A stretch of 47,404 nucleotides of DNA. It comes from Treponema sp. Lineage in GTDB: Bacteria > Spirochaetota > Spirochaetia > Treponematales > Treponemataceae. The stretch lies in NCBI GenBank assembly GCA_024400915.1, contig JAKSLX010000021.1, positions 1 to 47,404 on the forward strand, read 5' to 3'. The position numbers and the translations under genes were made by a program. How positions within the stretch are numbered: the stretch's first letter is position 1; every line of letters begins with the position of its first letter. Positions 6,578-14,627 of the stretch are shown here, in pieces. The notes beneath the pieces were generated by a model, which did no database searches, was not told where the DNA came from, and saw only the letters and a program-made list of their open reading frames with translations.

Positions 6578-8746
6578 CTACAAAATCACCTGAGCATTTA
6601 CAAAGGCCCTTGAAGCAACCTTCCTGACAGTTTTTAAGGAGGAACTATTGCCAAAGTCAGGCCACTTTTCAATGAATACCTTTGCATCCTTTTCAAGTGA
6701 ATCCAATTCCAATGTAAATTCATGGGAGTTTTTACCATAGCGTTTAAGGCCAATAGACCACGGATAATCATCCCCTGAATATATTGCATCATCTATAAGC
6801 TTTCCGTTTTCATAAAGTCTTGCACAATTTGCAGTGTAGGCAATGTCTATGAAAGCATCGTCAAGGTCATCAAATGACGCAACGTTGATTTTATAAACGG
6901 CAGTTTTTTCATCTTCGCGGATTCTTTCAAAGGCAACTGCAGGTGCTGTTTTTTCACAGTTTGATTTTTCATACACTGCAAATCCATTTTCATCAGCCTT
7001 TCTTTCAAAGCCTTCCGGTGCATCTTTCAATGAAGGGAAAATTTTGAACTTGATGTTGCCGTTGCCCTGAAAATTAAGTTTGGTTTTACCGTTTCCAGAT
7101 TCCTGATACATTACATTTTCTGTAATTAAAACATACTGCATACCATCCGAAACAACCTTGTGTGCGTTTTCAGCATCTGTCCTGGTCAAGGTAATGATGT
7201 CTTCTGCACCTGTTGGATTTCCAACAAACTGATAATAGATTCCGTCAGCCTTGTCAGATGCTGCTACATTGCTTTCCCTTACGAAAGTTCCGCCTGCAGG
7301 ACGTGCATTGCTGTAGAAAACAAATGCCTTGCGTTCATTATCAAGCCTGCACAAAGGAGTACACAGAGACGTTGCAAGTTCACTTTCACCGCATTTCATA
7401 TTAAACGGAACAAAGAAGAAGTCTCCATCAAGAACATCAACAGCAGGGAACTTTACATCATACTCACTGTTTTCAAGAACTGTATTTTTATGATCCGTCA
7501 TCATGTATCGTCTCTGGAAGCTGCTTGCAAAAGTCCATCCGCGTTTTTTTCCACACTTGCAATTGTAAGACCTCCAGCTGGTCCTAAGGTCTGTAAAGTT
7601 TTCAGCAGTAACAGGATTGCTTTCAGGAAGGAAAGTATCTGCCTCTGCAAATTTTTCACCAAAGTCGTGAACAAACATGGAGTAAAGCTTTATTTCGTTG
7701 TAGGTTCCATTCGGCATTCCGTACTGACCAAGAGGAGCTCGGAAGTCATAATTCTTTATGCTCATGTCGTTTAGGGAACCTGTGGCAATATTCTCTTCAA
7801 GAGTTGTAAGTTTGCCTTCAGGATTCTGACCGCCATGATACATGTAGTAACCAAGAAGATTACAACCGCTTCCCATTTTTGCAAGGCTCATTCCACCAAT
7901 ATCCTTTGGCTGAGCAACAGGACGACGCTTAAGGGTTACCTGAAGACCGCCTCCAAGTTCCGCCGTAAGGTAAGGAAACTTTGCCATGTCAAAGGTAATC
8001 GTTTCTCCAATTCCAAAGTCACAACCAATTGCATGGTCATTTCTTTCGTGGGTAAACACATAGTTTCCGCTTGGTTCAATTTCAGTAATGCGTGGATCCC
8101 AAGGAGCTTCACAATAACCTCCCATAACAGGAAGCATTCCGGCTGTTACTGCCCCACCCCAACCTGTTGCTGTATACAATGGGGCATCAAATCCAATTTC
8201 GCGAGCCATCTTTTCAAGGCGCTTCATGTGCTCTTCACCTTCAGCACCGGAAAGGCCACCACAGTGTCCGTATTCATTTTCAATCTGAACACCAATAATT
8301 GGACCTCCATCCTTTACGAAAAGACCTTTTACCTGTTCATAGATTGCCTTGTACCATTTTTCAACTTCCGCAAAATATTTTTCGTCGTTTGTTGAACGAG
8401 CATTCGGACACTTTTCAAGAAGCCAGTCAGGGAAACCTCCATGGCGAACTTCTGCGTGGCTCCAAGGACCAATGCGGATGACCATTGTAAGACCACATTC
8501 TTTTATTGTTTCAACGAACTTGCGAAGGTTCCTCCAGCCGGACCAGTCGAATTCATTTTCAATTTCCTCATGATGAATCCAGATGACATAGGAAGAAACA
8601 ATGTCCACTCCGCCTTCCTTCATTTTAAGAAGGGCTTCCTTCCAGTCACTGTCAGGATAGCGGGAATAATGGATTTCTCCCATTATAGGAAACCATCTTT
8701 TTCCGTCTCTAAAAAGGCTTTTATTGTCAAAAGAATAAGTTGTCAT
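6578..8746 (-). CDS. Glycoside hydrolase family 35 beta-galactosidase
   Basis: This 722-residue retaining glycosidase removes terminal beta-galactosyl residues. The catalytic barrel shows GEIHYSRYP (about residue 24), MVIRIGPWSHAEVRHGGFPDWLL, the acid/base Glu158 in VQIENEYG and the probable nucleophile Glu263 in LTAELGGG. C-terminal beta domains complete the protein. No signal peptide is present, so it should act in the cytoplasm on imported oligosaccharides, in line with the ABC permeases encoded just upstream. It has its own promoter and operator (8860-8897) after a terminator at 8905-8934, so it can be transcribed separately from lacI-malEFG-like genes. The specificity could include other beta-linked galactosides. 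Confidence 0.92.
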   Translation of the reverse strand: MTTYSFDNKSLFRDGKRWFPIMGEIHYSRYPDSDWKEALLKMKEGGVDIVSSYVIWIHHEEIENEFDWSGWRNLRKFVETIKECGLTMVIRIGPWSHAEVRHGGFPDWLLEKCPNARSTNDEKYFAEVEKWYKAIYEQVKGLFVKDGGPIIGVQIENEYGHCGGLSGAEGEEHMKRLEKMAREIGFDAPLYTATGWGGAVTAGMLPVMGGYCEAPWDPRITEIEPSGNYVFTHERNDHAIGCDFGIGETITFDMAKFPYLTAELGGGLQVTLKRRPVAQPKDIGGMSLAKMGSGCNLLGYYMYHGGQNPEGKLTTLEENIATGSLNDMSIKNYDFRAPLGQYGMPNGTYNEIKLYSMFVHDFGEKFAEADTFLPESNPVTAENFTDLRTSWRSYNCKCGKKRGWTFASSFQRRYMMTDHKNTVLENSEYDVKFPAVDVLDGDFFFVPFNMKCGESELATSLCTPLCRLDNERKAFVFYSNARPAGGTFVRESNVAASDKADGIYYQFVGNPTGAEDIITLTRTDAENAHKVVSDGMQYVLITENVMYQESGNGKTKLNFQGNGNIKFKIFPSLKDAPEGFERKADENGFAVYEKSNCEKTAPAVAFERIREDEKTAVYKINVASFDDLDDAFIDIAYTANCARLYENGKLIDDAIYSGDDYPWSIGLKRYGKNSHEFTLELDSLEKDAKVFIEKWPDFGNSSSLKTVRKVASRAFVNAQVIL

Positions 8747-8762
8747 AAAATCTCCATCTCAA

Positions 8763-8833
8763 AGGGGACAGACCCCTATATTTCAGTTTTGATTCCAGGT
8801 TCAGGTTCAGGTTCCCAGAGAGGTCTGTCCCCT
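8763..8833. repeat. REP-like inverted repeat in the galactosidase 5' region
   Basis: AGGGGACAGACC (8763-8774) is perfectly inverted at 8822-8833. The interval contains three tandem copies of GGTTCA-type sequence (around 8797-8813). GGGGACAGACC palindromes are often dispersed elements linked to REP-associated tyrosine transposases; that assignment is inference. It lies in the transcribed leader between the promoter and the gene start. Confidence 0.65.
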
Positions 8834-8859
8834 CTGTCACCTGTCATACCTTCAGCTCT

Positions 8860-8897
8860 AATATAACACAGAACAAAAATAGGTCAACACGTGTTGA
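8860..8897 (-). promoter_or_regulatory. Promoter and LacI-type operator of the GH35 gene
   Basis: On the minus strand: TTGACC (8882-8887), 16-nt spacer, TATATT (8860-8865). The perfect palindrome TCAACACGTGTTGA (8884-8897) overlaps the -35 box, so bound repressor would block polymerase. A near-identical site sits in the promoter of the lacI-family gene (13692-13705), naming that protein as the likely regulator. Confidence 0.82.
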
Positions 8898-8904
8898 TAT
8901 TCAA

Positions 8905-8934
8905 CCAAAATAAAGTGCGCAAACATTTGCGCAC
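8905..8934 (-). terminator. Terminator after the permease genes
   Basis: GTGCGCAA (8915-8922) pairs with TTGCGCAC (8927-8934) around a 4-nt loop. On the minus strand it is followed by TTTATTTTGG. It separates the transporter operon from the independently promoted galactosidase gene. Confidence 0.8.
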
Positions 8935-8948
8935 CCTATTTTCAGTAA

Positions 8949-9839
8949 TTATTCCTTTACAGCAGCTGTACTCATGCTCATCATCATGGCCTTCTGGCTA
9001 AAGAGGAAGAAGATGACGAACGGAATTGCTACTACAAGGGCTCCTGCGGCAAAGTTTGTAAACTCGTTCTTTTTATCTGTAACGAAAGAGAACAAACCAA
9101 GTGCAAGGGTCTGCTTTTCTGGGCTTCTCAATACCATCTTAGGGAAGATGAAGTCCATCCATGGTCCCGTAAAGCTTGAAACGGCAAGGAAAGTAATGAT
9201 CGGTCTTGTTACAGGAAGGATGATTGTGGCAAAAGTCCTGAAGTGGCTAGCTCCGTCAATGCGGGCAGCTTCATCAAGGTTCTTGCTGACAGTATCCATG
9301 TAGCTTTTTACCATCCATGTGTTGTAAGGAATATTTCCCGAAACATAGATGAGTACAAGCCCCCACAGTGTATCAAGTCCACCGATGCGCATAAGGATTA
9401 CGTAAATGGCAATCATTCCTACAAAAGATGGGAAAATCTGAAGAACAAGAAGGCTCATCAAAAGAGTGTGCTTGAAGGCGAATCTGAATCGGGAGAATAC
9501 ATAGGCACTCAAAGAAGAAATAACAACTGTAAGCGCCGTAGTCCAAAGAGCAACAAAGAGAGTATTCTTGAACCACATCCAGTAGTCAGTCTTAGTAAAA
9601 AGATACTTGAAATGGTCCAGTGTAAATCCATTTCCTGCGCTGATCGTAAGTTCATTTGAAAGTCGTATTGAATGTCCGTCACCAAATGGAATGATGCTCA
9701 GGTTGGCAATGCTGTTTCCAGGAGCGAAGGCAGCTGACACAACATATACCAATGGATAGAAAACAATGAGAGAAATAATTATAAACAAAATGTAGGAAAA
9801 AGTTAAATTAAGCGTGCGTACAGAATTCTGAATTTTCAT
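8949..9839 (-). CDS. MalG-like sugar ABC transporter permease
   Basis: This 296-residue inner-membrane subunit has about six transmembrane segments. The binding-protein-dependent transport EAA loop reads DEAARIDGASHFRTFATIILPVTRP (about residues 190-214), where the ATPase docks. A periplasmic loop follows the first membrane helix, as in MalG. Its ATG overlaps the stop of the upstream permease gene by 4 nt (ATGA), showing translational coupling. No ATP-binding subunit is encoded in the locus, so a shared MsmX/MalK-type ATPase elsewhere is inferred. Confidence 0.92.
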   Translation of the reverse strand: MKIQNSVRTLNLTFSYILFIIISLIVFYPLVYVVSAAFAPGNSIANLSIIPFGDGHSIRLSNELTISAGNGFTLDHFKYLFTKTDYWMWFKNTLFVALWTTALTVVISSLSAYVFSRFRFAFKHTLLMSLLVLQIFPSFVGMIAIYVILMRIGGLDTLWGLVLIYVSGNIPYNTWMVKSYMDTVSKNLDEAARIDGASHFRTFATIILPVTRPIITFLAVSSFTGPWMDFIFPKMVLRSPEKQTLALGLFSFVTDKKNEFTNFAAGALVVAIPFVIFFLFSQKAMMMSMSTAAVKE

Positions 9840-11158
9840 ACTTCACCTTCCTTGAAAGCCTTTGTATTTCTGAACTGATAGATTGCAAACGGAGCAAGCA
9901 CAACGAAGATGAGGACTGCAATAACCGAAGCATAATTGTATTTCTGCAATGTAATGGTAAGCTTGTAGATCCAGGTAACGAGGATATCTGTTCCGCCTGC
10001 CATTGTTGTGGTACTGTCTTTGACAACAGGATTACCGCCGGTAAGGAAGAAGATGATGCCGAAGTTGTTGATGTTGTGGGTAAAGCTCATGATGATCAAA
10101 GGCATTGTCTGATAGAGAACCAGAGGAAGAGTTATGCTCTTGAGAGTCTGGAAACTTGAAGCTCCGTCAATTTTTGCAGCTTCATACATATCTTTTGAAA
10201 TTGCTGTCATTGTTCCCATCGAAAGCATCATGAAATATCCAAAGCCAGCCCAAAGATTGATTACTACACACATAAGCTGTGCAAGGTTTGCATTTCCAAG
10301 CCAAGGGATTGTCTGGTCAAGTCTGAGGATTCCAATAGCCTGAAGAGTTCTGTTTACGATACCGAAAGTTCCGTTGAGCATGTGTTTCCAGAGAATCATT
10401 GTAATTACAGAAGGAACTGCATAAGGAAGGATGAAGATGAACCTGAACACAGAAGCAAATCTAACGCCGCTTTCAGTAAGATGAACTGCAACAAGAAGTC
10501 CGCAGAAATAACAGGTAAAGGTTGATGCAACAGCCCAAACGAGAGTCCATACTGCAATGCGGGCAAATCCCTTTGACCATGTAGTTCCACCGAAAAGAAG
10601 ATCCTTGAAATTGGTGAACCCAACCCAGTCTACCGTATTTTTTGGAGTGATGTGTTCAGGTGCCGAATAGTTTGTAAAGGCAACGCAAACACTGAAGAGC
10701 AAAGGAACAACAACAAAGACAAGGAGCATGAGTACGCATGGAGCAAGACCTGAAATCGGGAAAGCATTGCTTCCGATTTCTGCCATTGATGTTTTCTGCG
10801 AAACAAACCTCTTTGTCCTGGTATATTCCCTGTAACCGCGGACAGCACTTTTTACAGAAATCCAGTAGAGGATTGCAAACACGGCAACGATTGAAAGAGT
10901 AAGGATTCCATCAATAAGCATGAACATGGAATTGTTACGGAGCTTAAGAGGGACATCTGGCTGTGGATCACCAAGAGTAATCAGGTCATAAACCTTTTTG
11001 CACACAGATGGTAGATAACAAAGAAAAAGAACTTCTACTGCTGCAAAAAGTCCACCCTTCAAATACTGCTTAAGGTAAAGAATATGAGACAGTCCCATGA
11101 AACTGCAGGCCGTCATCTTTACCTTCTTTGCTGAACTTCCGTCGGATTCTATCCGCAT
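9836..11158 (-). CDS. MalF-like sugar ABC transporter permease
   Basis: This 440-residue protein has an N-terminal extension with two or three extra membrane segments, like MalF, followed by the core permease. The EAA loop is YEAAKIDGASSFQTLKSITLPLVLYQTMPL. I start it at 11158 (MRIESDGSS) because GCGAGG lies 7 nt upstream; the longer frame to 11191 would need a TTG codon. It is the partner of the MalG-like gene, with a 4-nt overlap. A 22-bp intercistronic hairpin (11216-11272) separates it from the binding-protein gene. The substrate is probably a galacto-oligosaccharide, judged only from the GH35 neighbour. Confidence 0.9.
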   Translation of the reverse strand: MRIESDGSSAKKVKMTACSFMGLSHILYLKQYLKGGLFAAVEVLFLCYLPSVCKKVYDLITLGDPQPDVPLKLRNNSMFMLIDGILTLSIVAVFAILYWISVKSAVRGYREYTRTKRFVSQKTSMAEIGSNAFPISGLAPCVLMLLVFVVVPLLFSVCVAFTNYSAPEHITPKNTVDWVGFTNFKDLLFGGTTWSKGFARIAVWTLVWAVASTFTCYFCGLLVAVHLTESGVRFASVFRFIFILPYAVPSVITMILWKHMLNGTFGIVNRTLQAIGILRLDQTIPWLGNANLAQLMCVVINLWAGFGYFMMLSMGTMTAISKDMYEAAKIDGASSFQTLKSITLPLVLYQTMPLIIMSFTHNINNFGIIFFLTGGNPVVKDSTTTMAGGTDILVTWIYKLTITLQKYNYASVIAVLIFVVLAPFAIYQFRNTKAFKEGEV

Positions 11159-11215
11159 AAGGCACCTCGCAAAATGTAAATATAAACTCAATCAAACTGC
11201 AAAATCAAAATCGAT

Positions 11216-11272
11216 CCTGCATCCTCGGAAATTCAAGAAGAAAAAAAATCCTTGAACGTCCGAAGATGCAGG
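11216..11272 (-). promoter_or_regulatory. Intercistronic stem-loop between binding protein and permease genes
   Basis: Arms 11216-11237 and 11251-11272 match over 19 of 22 positions, closing a loop that holds eight A (eight U in the minus-strand RNA). Such structures after sugar-binding-protein genes usually protect the upstream mRNA or reduce readthrough, giving more binding protein than permease. There is no T-run after the stem, so it is not a standard terminator. Confidence 0.75.
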
Positions 11273-11313
11273 GAAGCATTACACTTCCCCACACCAAACA
11301 AACTATCTAAAAA

Positions 11314-12525
11314 TTATTTAGAAATGATTGCTGCGTTACATGCATCAAGTTCAGCCTGTGCGTCTGCACCGTCCCAGATGTTCTTTGATGTGTTACCCAT
11401 TGTTTCCCAGAACTTACCCATTTCTGGAATTGATGGCATTGGGAATGCGTAGTCGAGCTGCTTGAGGAAGCCTCCGATGTATGGGCTTGAAACCGGTGTG
11501 TCAATTGAAGGCATAGCACCTGTCAAGTCAAAGCGGAGCTGCTGCATTGAAGCAGAGATAAGGAACTGAGCAAAGTCAGCAGCTTCTGCCGGATGATCAG
11601 AGTATGCAGATACGAACATAGCGCGTGTTCCAGAGAAAGATGCAGCTGGTGTCTTGTCTCCAGGAAGTGAAGGAAGTGGAGCTACACCAAAGTTAAGTCC
11701 TGCATCCTTGAAGTTCTTGATGTTCCAAGGTCCAGTGATGTGCATAGCTGCTTTTCCACCCTGGAATGCTGCGTCACAGTTACCTGTATCAAGGTCAGCT
11801 GCTGGAACATTGAGAGCTTCCTTGAGTGACTGGAAGAGCTTCATACCCTTAACAGAACTTGCTGTATTGAGGTAAGAAGAAGATGTATCTGTTCCTGAAG
11901 TACCGAAGAGACGGTTTCCAGCAGATGTTGTAAAGATAATTGTGTAGTATCCATTACCAACATCCATTACGAATCCGCGCTTTCCACTGTTATTTGCATT
12001 GAATGTCTTTGTCCACTTTGCAAGATCCTCCCAAGTCTTTGGAACATCAGATTCTGCGATGAGGTCCTTGTTGTAGAACAATGCATATGTTTCTGCTGAA
12101 ATTGGATATCCATACATTTTTCCTTCGTATGTGAGGGCCTGTGAACAAGCACCAAGAACTGATTTCTTTACAGCATCAGCATTTACAGTTGGAAGAACGT
12201 GTCCGCCGTTTACGAGTTCACCGAGTTTGTCATGTGGAGCTGCAAAAATATCAGGTCCTACTCCAGCTGGTCCGTCAAGGGCAATCTGTCCTGCAGCATC
12301 ACCAAGTTCTACGTTTACATACTTGATTTCTACATTTGGATGAGTCTTAGCATAAGCTTCTCCAGCCTGCTTGATGAACTCATCTGGTCCCTGGAGAGAT
12401 TCCCATACTGTGAGAACAACCTTTTCTTCAGACTTCTTTACTGAAGCTCCTTCCTTCTTTGAACATCCTGTCAAAGCAAGAACACCTGCAGCGATTGCAG
12501 CTACTGCAAATACAACTTTCTTCAT
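11314..12525 (-). CDS. MalE-like sugar-binding lipoprotein
   Basis: This 403-residue solute-binding protein starts with a lipoprotein signal: a lipobox LALTGC with the acylated Cys21. It is family 1 (maltose-type) by its pattern: VVLTVWESLQGPDEFIKQAGEAYAKTHPNVEI, a hinge-region GKMYGYPISAETYALFYNKDL, FQGGKAAMHITGPWN, and a C-terminal PSIPEMGKFWETMGN resembling MalE. It delivers sugar to the MalF/MalG-like permeases. AGGAGG lies 6 nt before the ATG. A TATAAT box lies upstream (about 12590), so extra transcription beyond lacI readthrough is possible. Confidence 0.9.
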   Translation of the reverse strand: MKKVVFAVAAIAAGVLALTGCSKKEGASVKKSEEKVVLTVWESLQGPDEFIKQAGEAYAKTHPNVEIKYVNVELGDAAGQIALDGPAGVGPDIFAAPHDKLGELVNGGHVLPTVNADAVKKSVLGACSQALTYEGKMYGYPISAETYALFYNKDLIAESDVPKTWEDLAKWTKTFNANNSGKRGFVMDVGNGYYTIIFTTSAGNRLFGTSGTDTSSSYLNTASSVKGMKLFQSLKEALNVPAADLDTGNCDAAFQGGKAAMHITGPWNIKNFKDAGLNFGVAPLPSLPGDKTPAASFSGTRAMFVSAYSDHPAEAADFAQFLISASMQQLRFDLTGAMPSIDTPVSSPYIGGFLKQLDYAFPMPSIPEMGKFWETMGNTSKNIWDGADAQAELDACNAAIISK

Positions 12526-12606
12526 ATAAATCCTCCTAGATAATGAAGAATCAGACCTTGGATTACTCCAGGCTGATATTGTTTACCAAATTATATTCAA
12601 ACCGAA

Positions 12607-13611
12607 TTAACGGAATGATTCCCTTATCTTAAGTTCGTATCCGACCGACGTCCTTTTGGGAACAGCCTTTCCTTCAATTAGTCCTGTCAAAATCTTACCT
12701 GCATCCCCAGCAAAACTGAAAACGTTTACATTCAATGCCGTAACAGGAGGAGTATTATTCTCCAAAACCTGATTGTCATAGAATGAAATTACCTGGATGT
12801 CTGCCGGAATCTCATATTCATTCTGCTTGAGCCACTTGAGCACATAAACGCAGATTGCATCATCCATGCAGACCAGACACTGGGGATTATCTTTCATGAT
12901 TTCCGGAAGGGTTTTATCCAGAACCACCTGATCATCCATCCCCCAATAAACTGGACAATCAGCAAGGGTAATGCCACTAGAAACACAGGCATCTTCAAAT
13001 CCCCTAAGGCGGAATCCATTGACCCTGTAGTTTATGTTTCCGCCAAGAACAGCAACCCGACTGCAACCTTTGCTTATCATAAACTTGGTCATCTCAAAGC
13101 AGCCCGAAACCTGATCACTGTCTATCTGATAGAGTTCTTCATCGTCAGAAGTTCCAAAAACAAGAAAAGGAATACCTTCTTTTTTAAGGAACCTTACGGA
13201 CTCATCATCTTCTTCAAGACGGGTAAGGATGACTCCATCAACTTTTCTATTGGTTACAAGCCGCCTCAAAGGAGTTATATCGTTTCCACCCTGAACAACA
13301 AGAACCACATCATAATCCAACTTATAGACAGCTTCCGAAATTCCTACCAGACAGTTTTGGAAAAACGGAATGTCTCCCTTATCTGCATCCCGGGGAATTA
13401 CAACGCCAATGTTAAAGGTTCTCCTCAGAACAAGACCTTTTGCCATTGGGTTTGGAATATAGTTGCAGGATTCCGCCATTTCTATAATCTTACGGCGGGT
13501 TTCTGCCCCTATGCGACCCTTGCAGTTGATTGCACGAGACACAGTAGACTTGGAAACACCAAGTTTTTCTGCGATATCTGCAATTGTAACTACCGATGTC
13601 ACTCTTTCCAT
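12607..13611 (-). CDS. LacI/GalR-family transcriptional regulator
   Basis: This 334-residue repressor has an N-terminal LacI helix-turn-helix (VTIADIAEKLGVSKSTVSRAINCKGRIGAETRRKIIEMAESCNYIPNPMAKGL), including the hinge helix that inserts at a central CpG. A periplasmic-binding-type sugar-sensing domain follows (FNIGVVIPRD, KVDGVIL, CSRVAVLGG). The ATG at 13611 is preferred to the TTG two codons earlier. It is the first gene of the galactoside locus, and its own promoter contains the TCAACACGTGTTGA-type operator found also before the GH35 gene. Autoregulation and galactoside induction are inferred. Confidence 0.92.
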   Translation of the reverse strand: MERVTSVVTIADIAEKLGVSKSTVSRAINCKGRIGAETRRKIIEMAESCNYIPNPMAKGLVLRRTFNIGVVIPRDADKGDIPFFQNCLVGISEAVYKLDYDVVLVVQGGNDITPLRRLVTNRKVDGVILTRLEEDDESVRFLKKEGIPFLVFGTSDDEELYQIDSDQVSGCFEMTKFMISKGCSRVAVLGGNINYRVNGFRLRGFEDACVSSGITLADCPVYWGMDDQVVLDKTLPEIMKDNPQCLVCMDDAICVYVLKWLKQNEYEIPADIQVISFYDNQVLENNTPPVTALNVNVFSFAGDAGKILTGLIEGKAVPKRTSVGYELKIRESFR

Positions 13612-13681
13612 ACTCAATTCCCGATATGTAACTAAAGTTTAATTCACTGTTTTAACAAAAACAAGAAAAAACGTTTGCTCA

Positions 13682-13718
13682 ACACGATTAGTATACACGT
13701 GTTGATTACTGCTGTCAA
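13682..13718 (-). promoter_or_regulatory. Promoter and operators of the lacI-family gene
   Basis: On the minus strand: TTGACA (13713-13718), 17-nt spacer, TATACT (13690-13695). The spacer contains an operator matching TCAACACGTGTTGA at 12 of 14 positions (13692-13705). A further half-site, TCAACACG, lies just downstream of the -10 box (around 13680-13686). Repressor bound here would close its own promoter. Confidence 0.82.
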
Positions 13719-13819
13719 ACTTTTTTTTTATAATTTTTAAGAAAATGATACAAAAATCATAACGTTTCCAATTTTCATTTTCAGTAGTAAAAAATCCATT
13801 TCTAATCTAAAATAGAAGG

Positions 13820-14401
13820 ATGTTTGAAAATACGGCAGAAAAAATGGCACGCACAGGTGTCATTCCGGTAATAACGGTAAAGAATATTGATTCAGTCCTT
13901 GAGACAGCAGCAAAAGCCATTGAAAAAGGAATCGGAGCTGTAGAAATTACCTTCCGCACAACTGAAGGACTTTCAGGCCACAGGATGATTGCAGAAGCAA
14001 TAAAGTCTGTCCGTGAAAAATACCCGGAACTTATGGTAGGAGCCGGAACCGTAATCAATGCGGAACTTGCCGAAATGGCAAAGAATGCAGGTGCCGAATT
14101 CATAGTTTCTCCGGGATTGAATCCAGCAACCGTAGAATGGTGTCTTGCCAACGACATGCCTATATTTCCAGGCGTTGCAACTCCTTCCGAAGTAGAACTT
14201 GCCCTCTCCTACGGGCTAACCTACCTTAAGTTTTTTCCAGCAGAGGCTTTAGGCGGAATCAAAATGCTCAAAGCACTTTCAGGACCGTTTCCACAGGTAA
14301 AGTTCATGCCCACAGGCGGAATAAACGAAAGCAACTACAAGGACTATGCTGAACTGAAAAACGTTTTTTGTGTTGGTGGAAGCTGGGTTTTGGGTAATTA
14401 A
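13820..14401 (+). CDS. eda: KDPG/KHG-type aldolase, short C-terminus
   Basis: This 193-residue class I aldolase cleaves 2-keto-3-deoxy-6-phosphogluconate (or the galactonate analogue) to pyruvate and glyceraldehyde 3-phosphate. The catalytic Glu42 is in VEITFRT and the Schiff-base Lys137 in YLKFFPAE; VGAGTV, FPGVATPSE, MPTGGI and VGGSW are all present. Relatives are usually about 205-213 residues, but this one ends at GGSWVLGN, and the stop codon lies inside an AT-rich repeat, so about 15-20 terminal residues are lost. The core is intact and activity is plausible. It is divergent from the lacI-family gene. The ATG follows AGAAGG closely. Confidence 0.88.
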   Translation: MFENTAEKMARTGVIPVITVKNIDSVLETAAKAIEKGIGAVEITFRTTEGLSGHRMIAEAIKSVREKYPELMVGAGTVINAELAEMAKNAGAEFIVSPGLNPATVEWCLANDMPIFPGVATPSEVELALSYGLTYLKFFPAEALGGIKMLKALSGPFPQVKFMPTGGINESNYKDYAELKNVFCVGGSWVLGN

Positions 14402-14424
14402 GAATTGTAAATTATGAATTATAA
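14396..14424. repeat. AT-rich AATTAAGAATT repeat at the aldolase stop
   Basis: AATTAAGAATT at 14396-14406, followed by related AT-rich palindromic sequence, contains the aldolase stop codon. The same 11-mer occurs at 46841-46851 and 46862-46872. Confidence 0.5.
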
Positions 14425-14479
14425 AAGAAGCTGCCTAGAAAAGTGAAATACCACCTTCTAGACAGCCTTCTTGCTTTTA
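14425..14479 (+). terminator. Terminator of the aldolase gene
   Basis: AAGAAGCTGCCTAGAA (14425-14440) pairs with 14456-14472, with one bulge and one G-T pair, followed by a TTTTATTTT tail. Confidence 0.8.
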
Positions 14480-14501
14480 TTTTAGCAAATGCTTCCGCCC
14501 A

Positions 14502-14627
14502 TTAGCAGAGACCCTGGACGAAACTGCAAGCAGTTTCGTCTAAGAGTTTTGCTTGGCCGCACCGCGTCCATTTTTGCTTTCGCAAAAAACGCAAAACTCT
14601 CGAATCGTAATCTTAGCAGAGTCCCTG
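14502..14627. repeat. Structured element flanked by copies of the gdhA gene end
   Basis: The last codons of gdhA (TTAGCAGAGTCCCTG on the plus strand, 14613-14627) recur with one mismatch at 14502-14516, 111 bp away. On the minus strand both copies read as codons for Gln-Gly-Leu-Cys-stop. Between them are a perfect 11-bp hairpin (14517-14527/14530-14540), the arms AGAGTTTTGC/GCAAAACTCT (14543-14552/14591-14600) and an inner TTTTTGC hairpin. It looks like a small inserted element that duplicated its target at the gene end. Confidence 0.65.

Noticed and set aside
7160..7774. Long plus-strand ORF opposite the GH35 gene
   Set aside because: It is a shadow of a clearly functional gene on the other strand, has no ribosome site, and its composition is Cys/Phe-rich nonsense.
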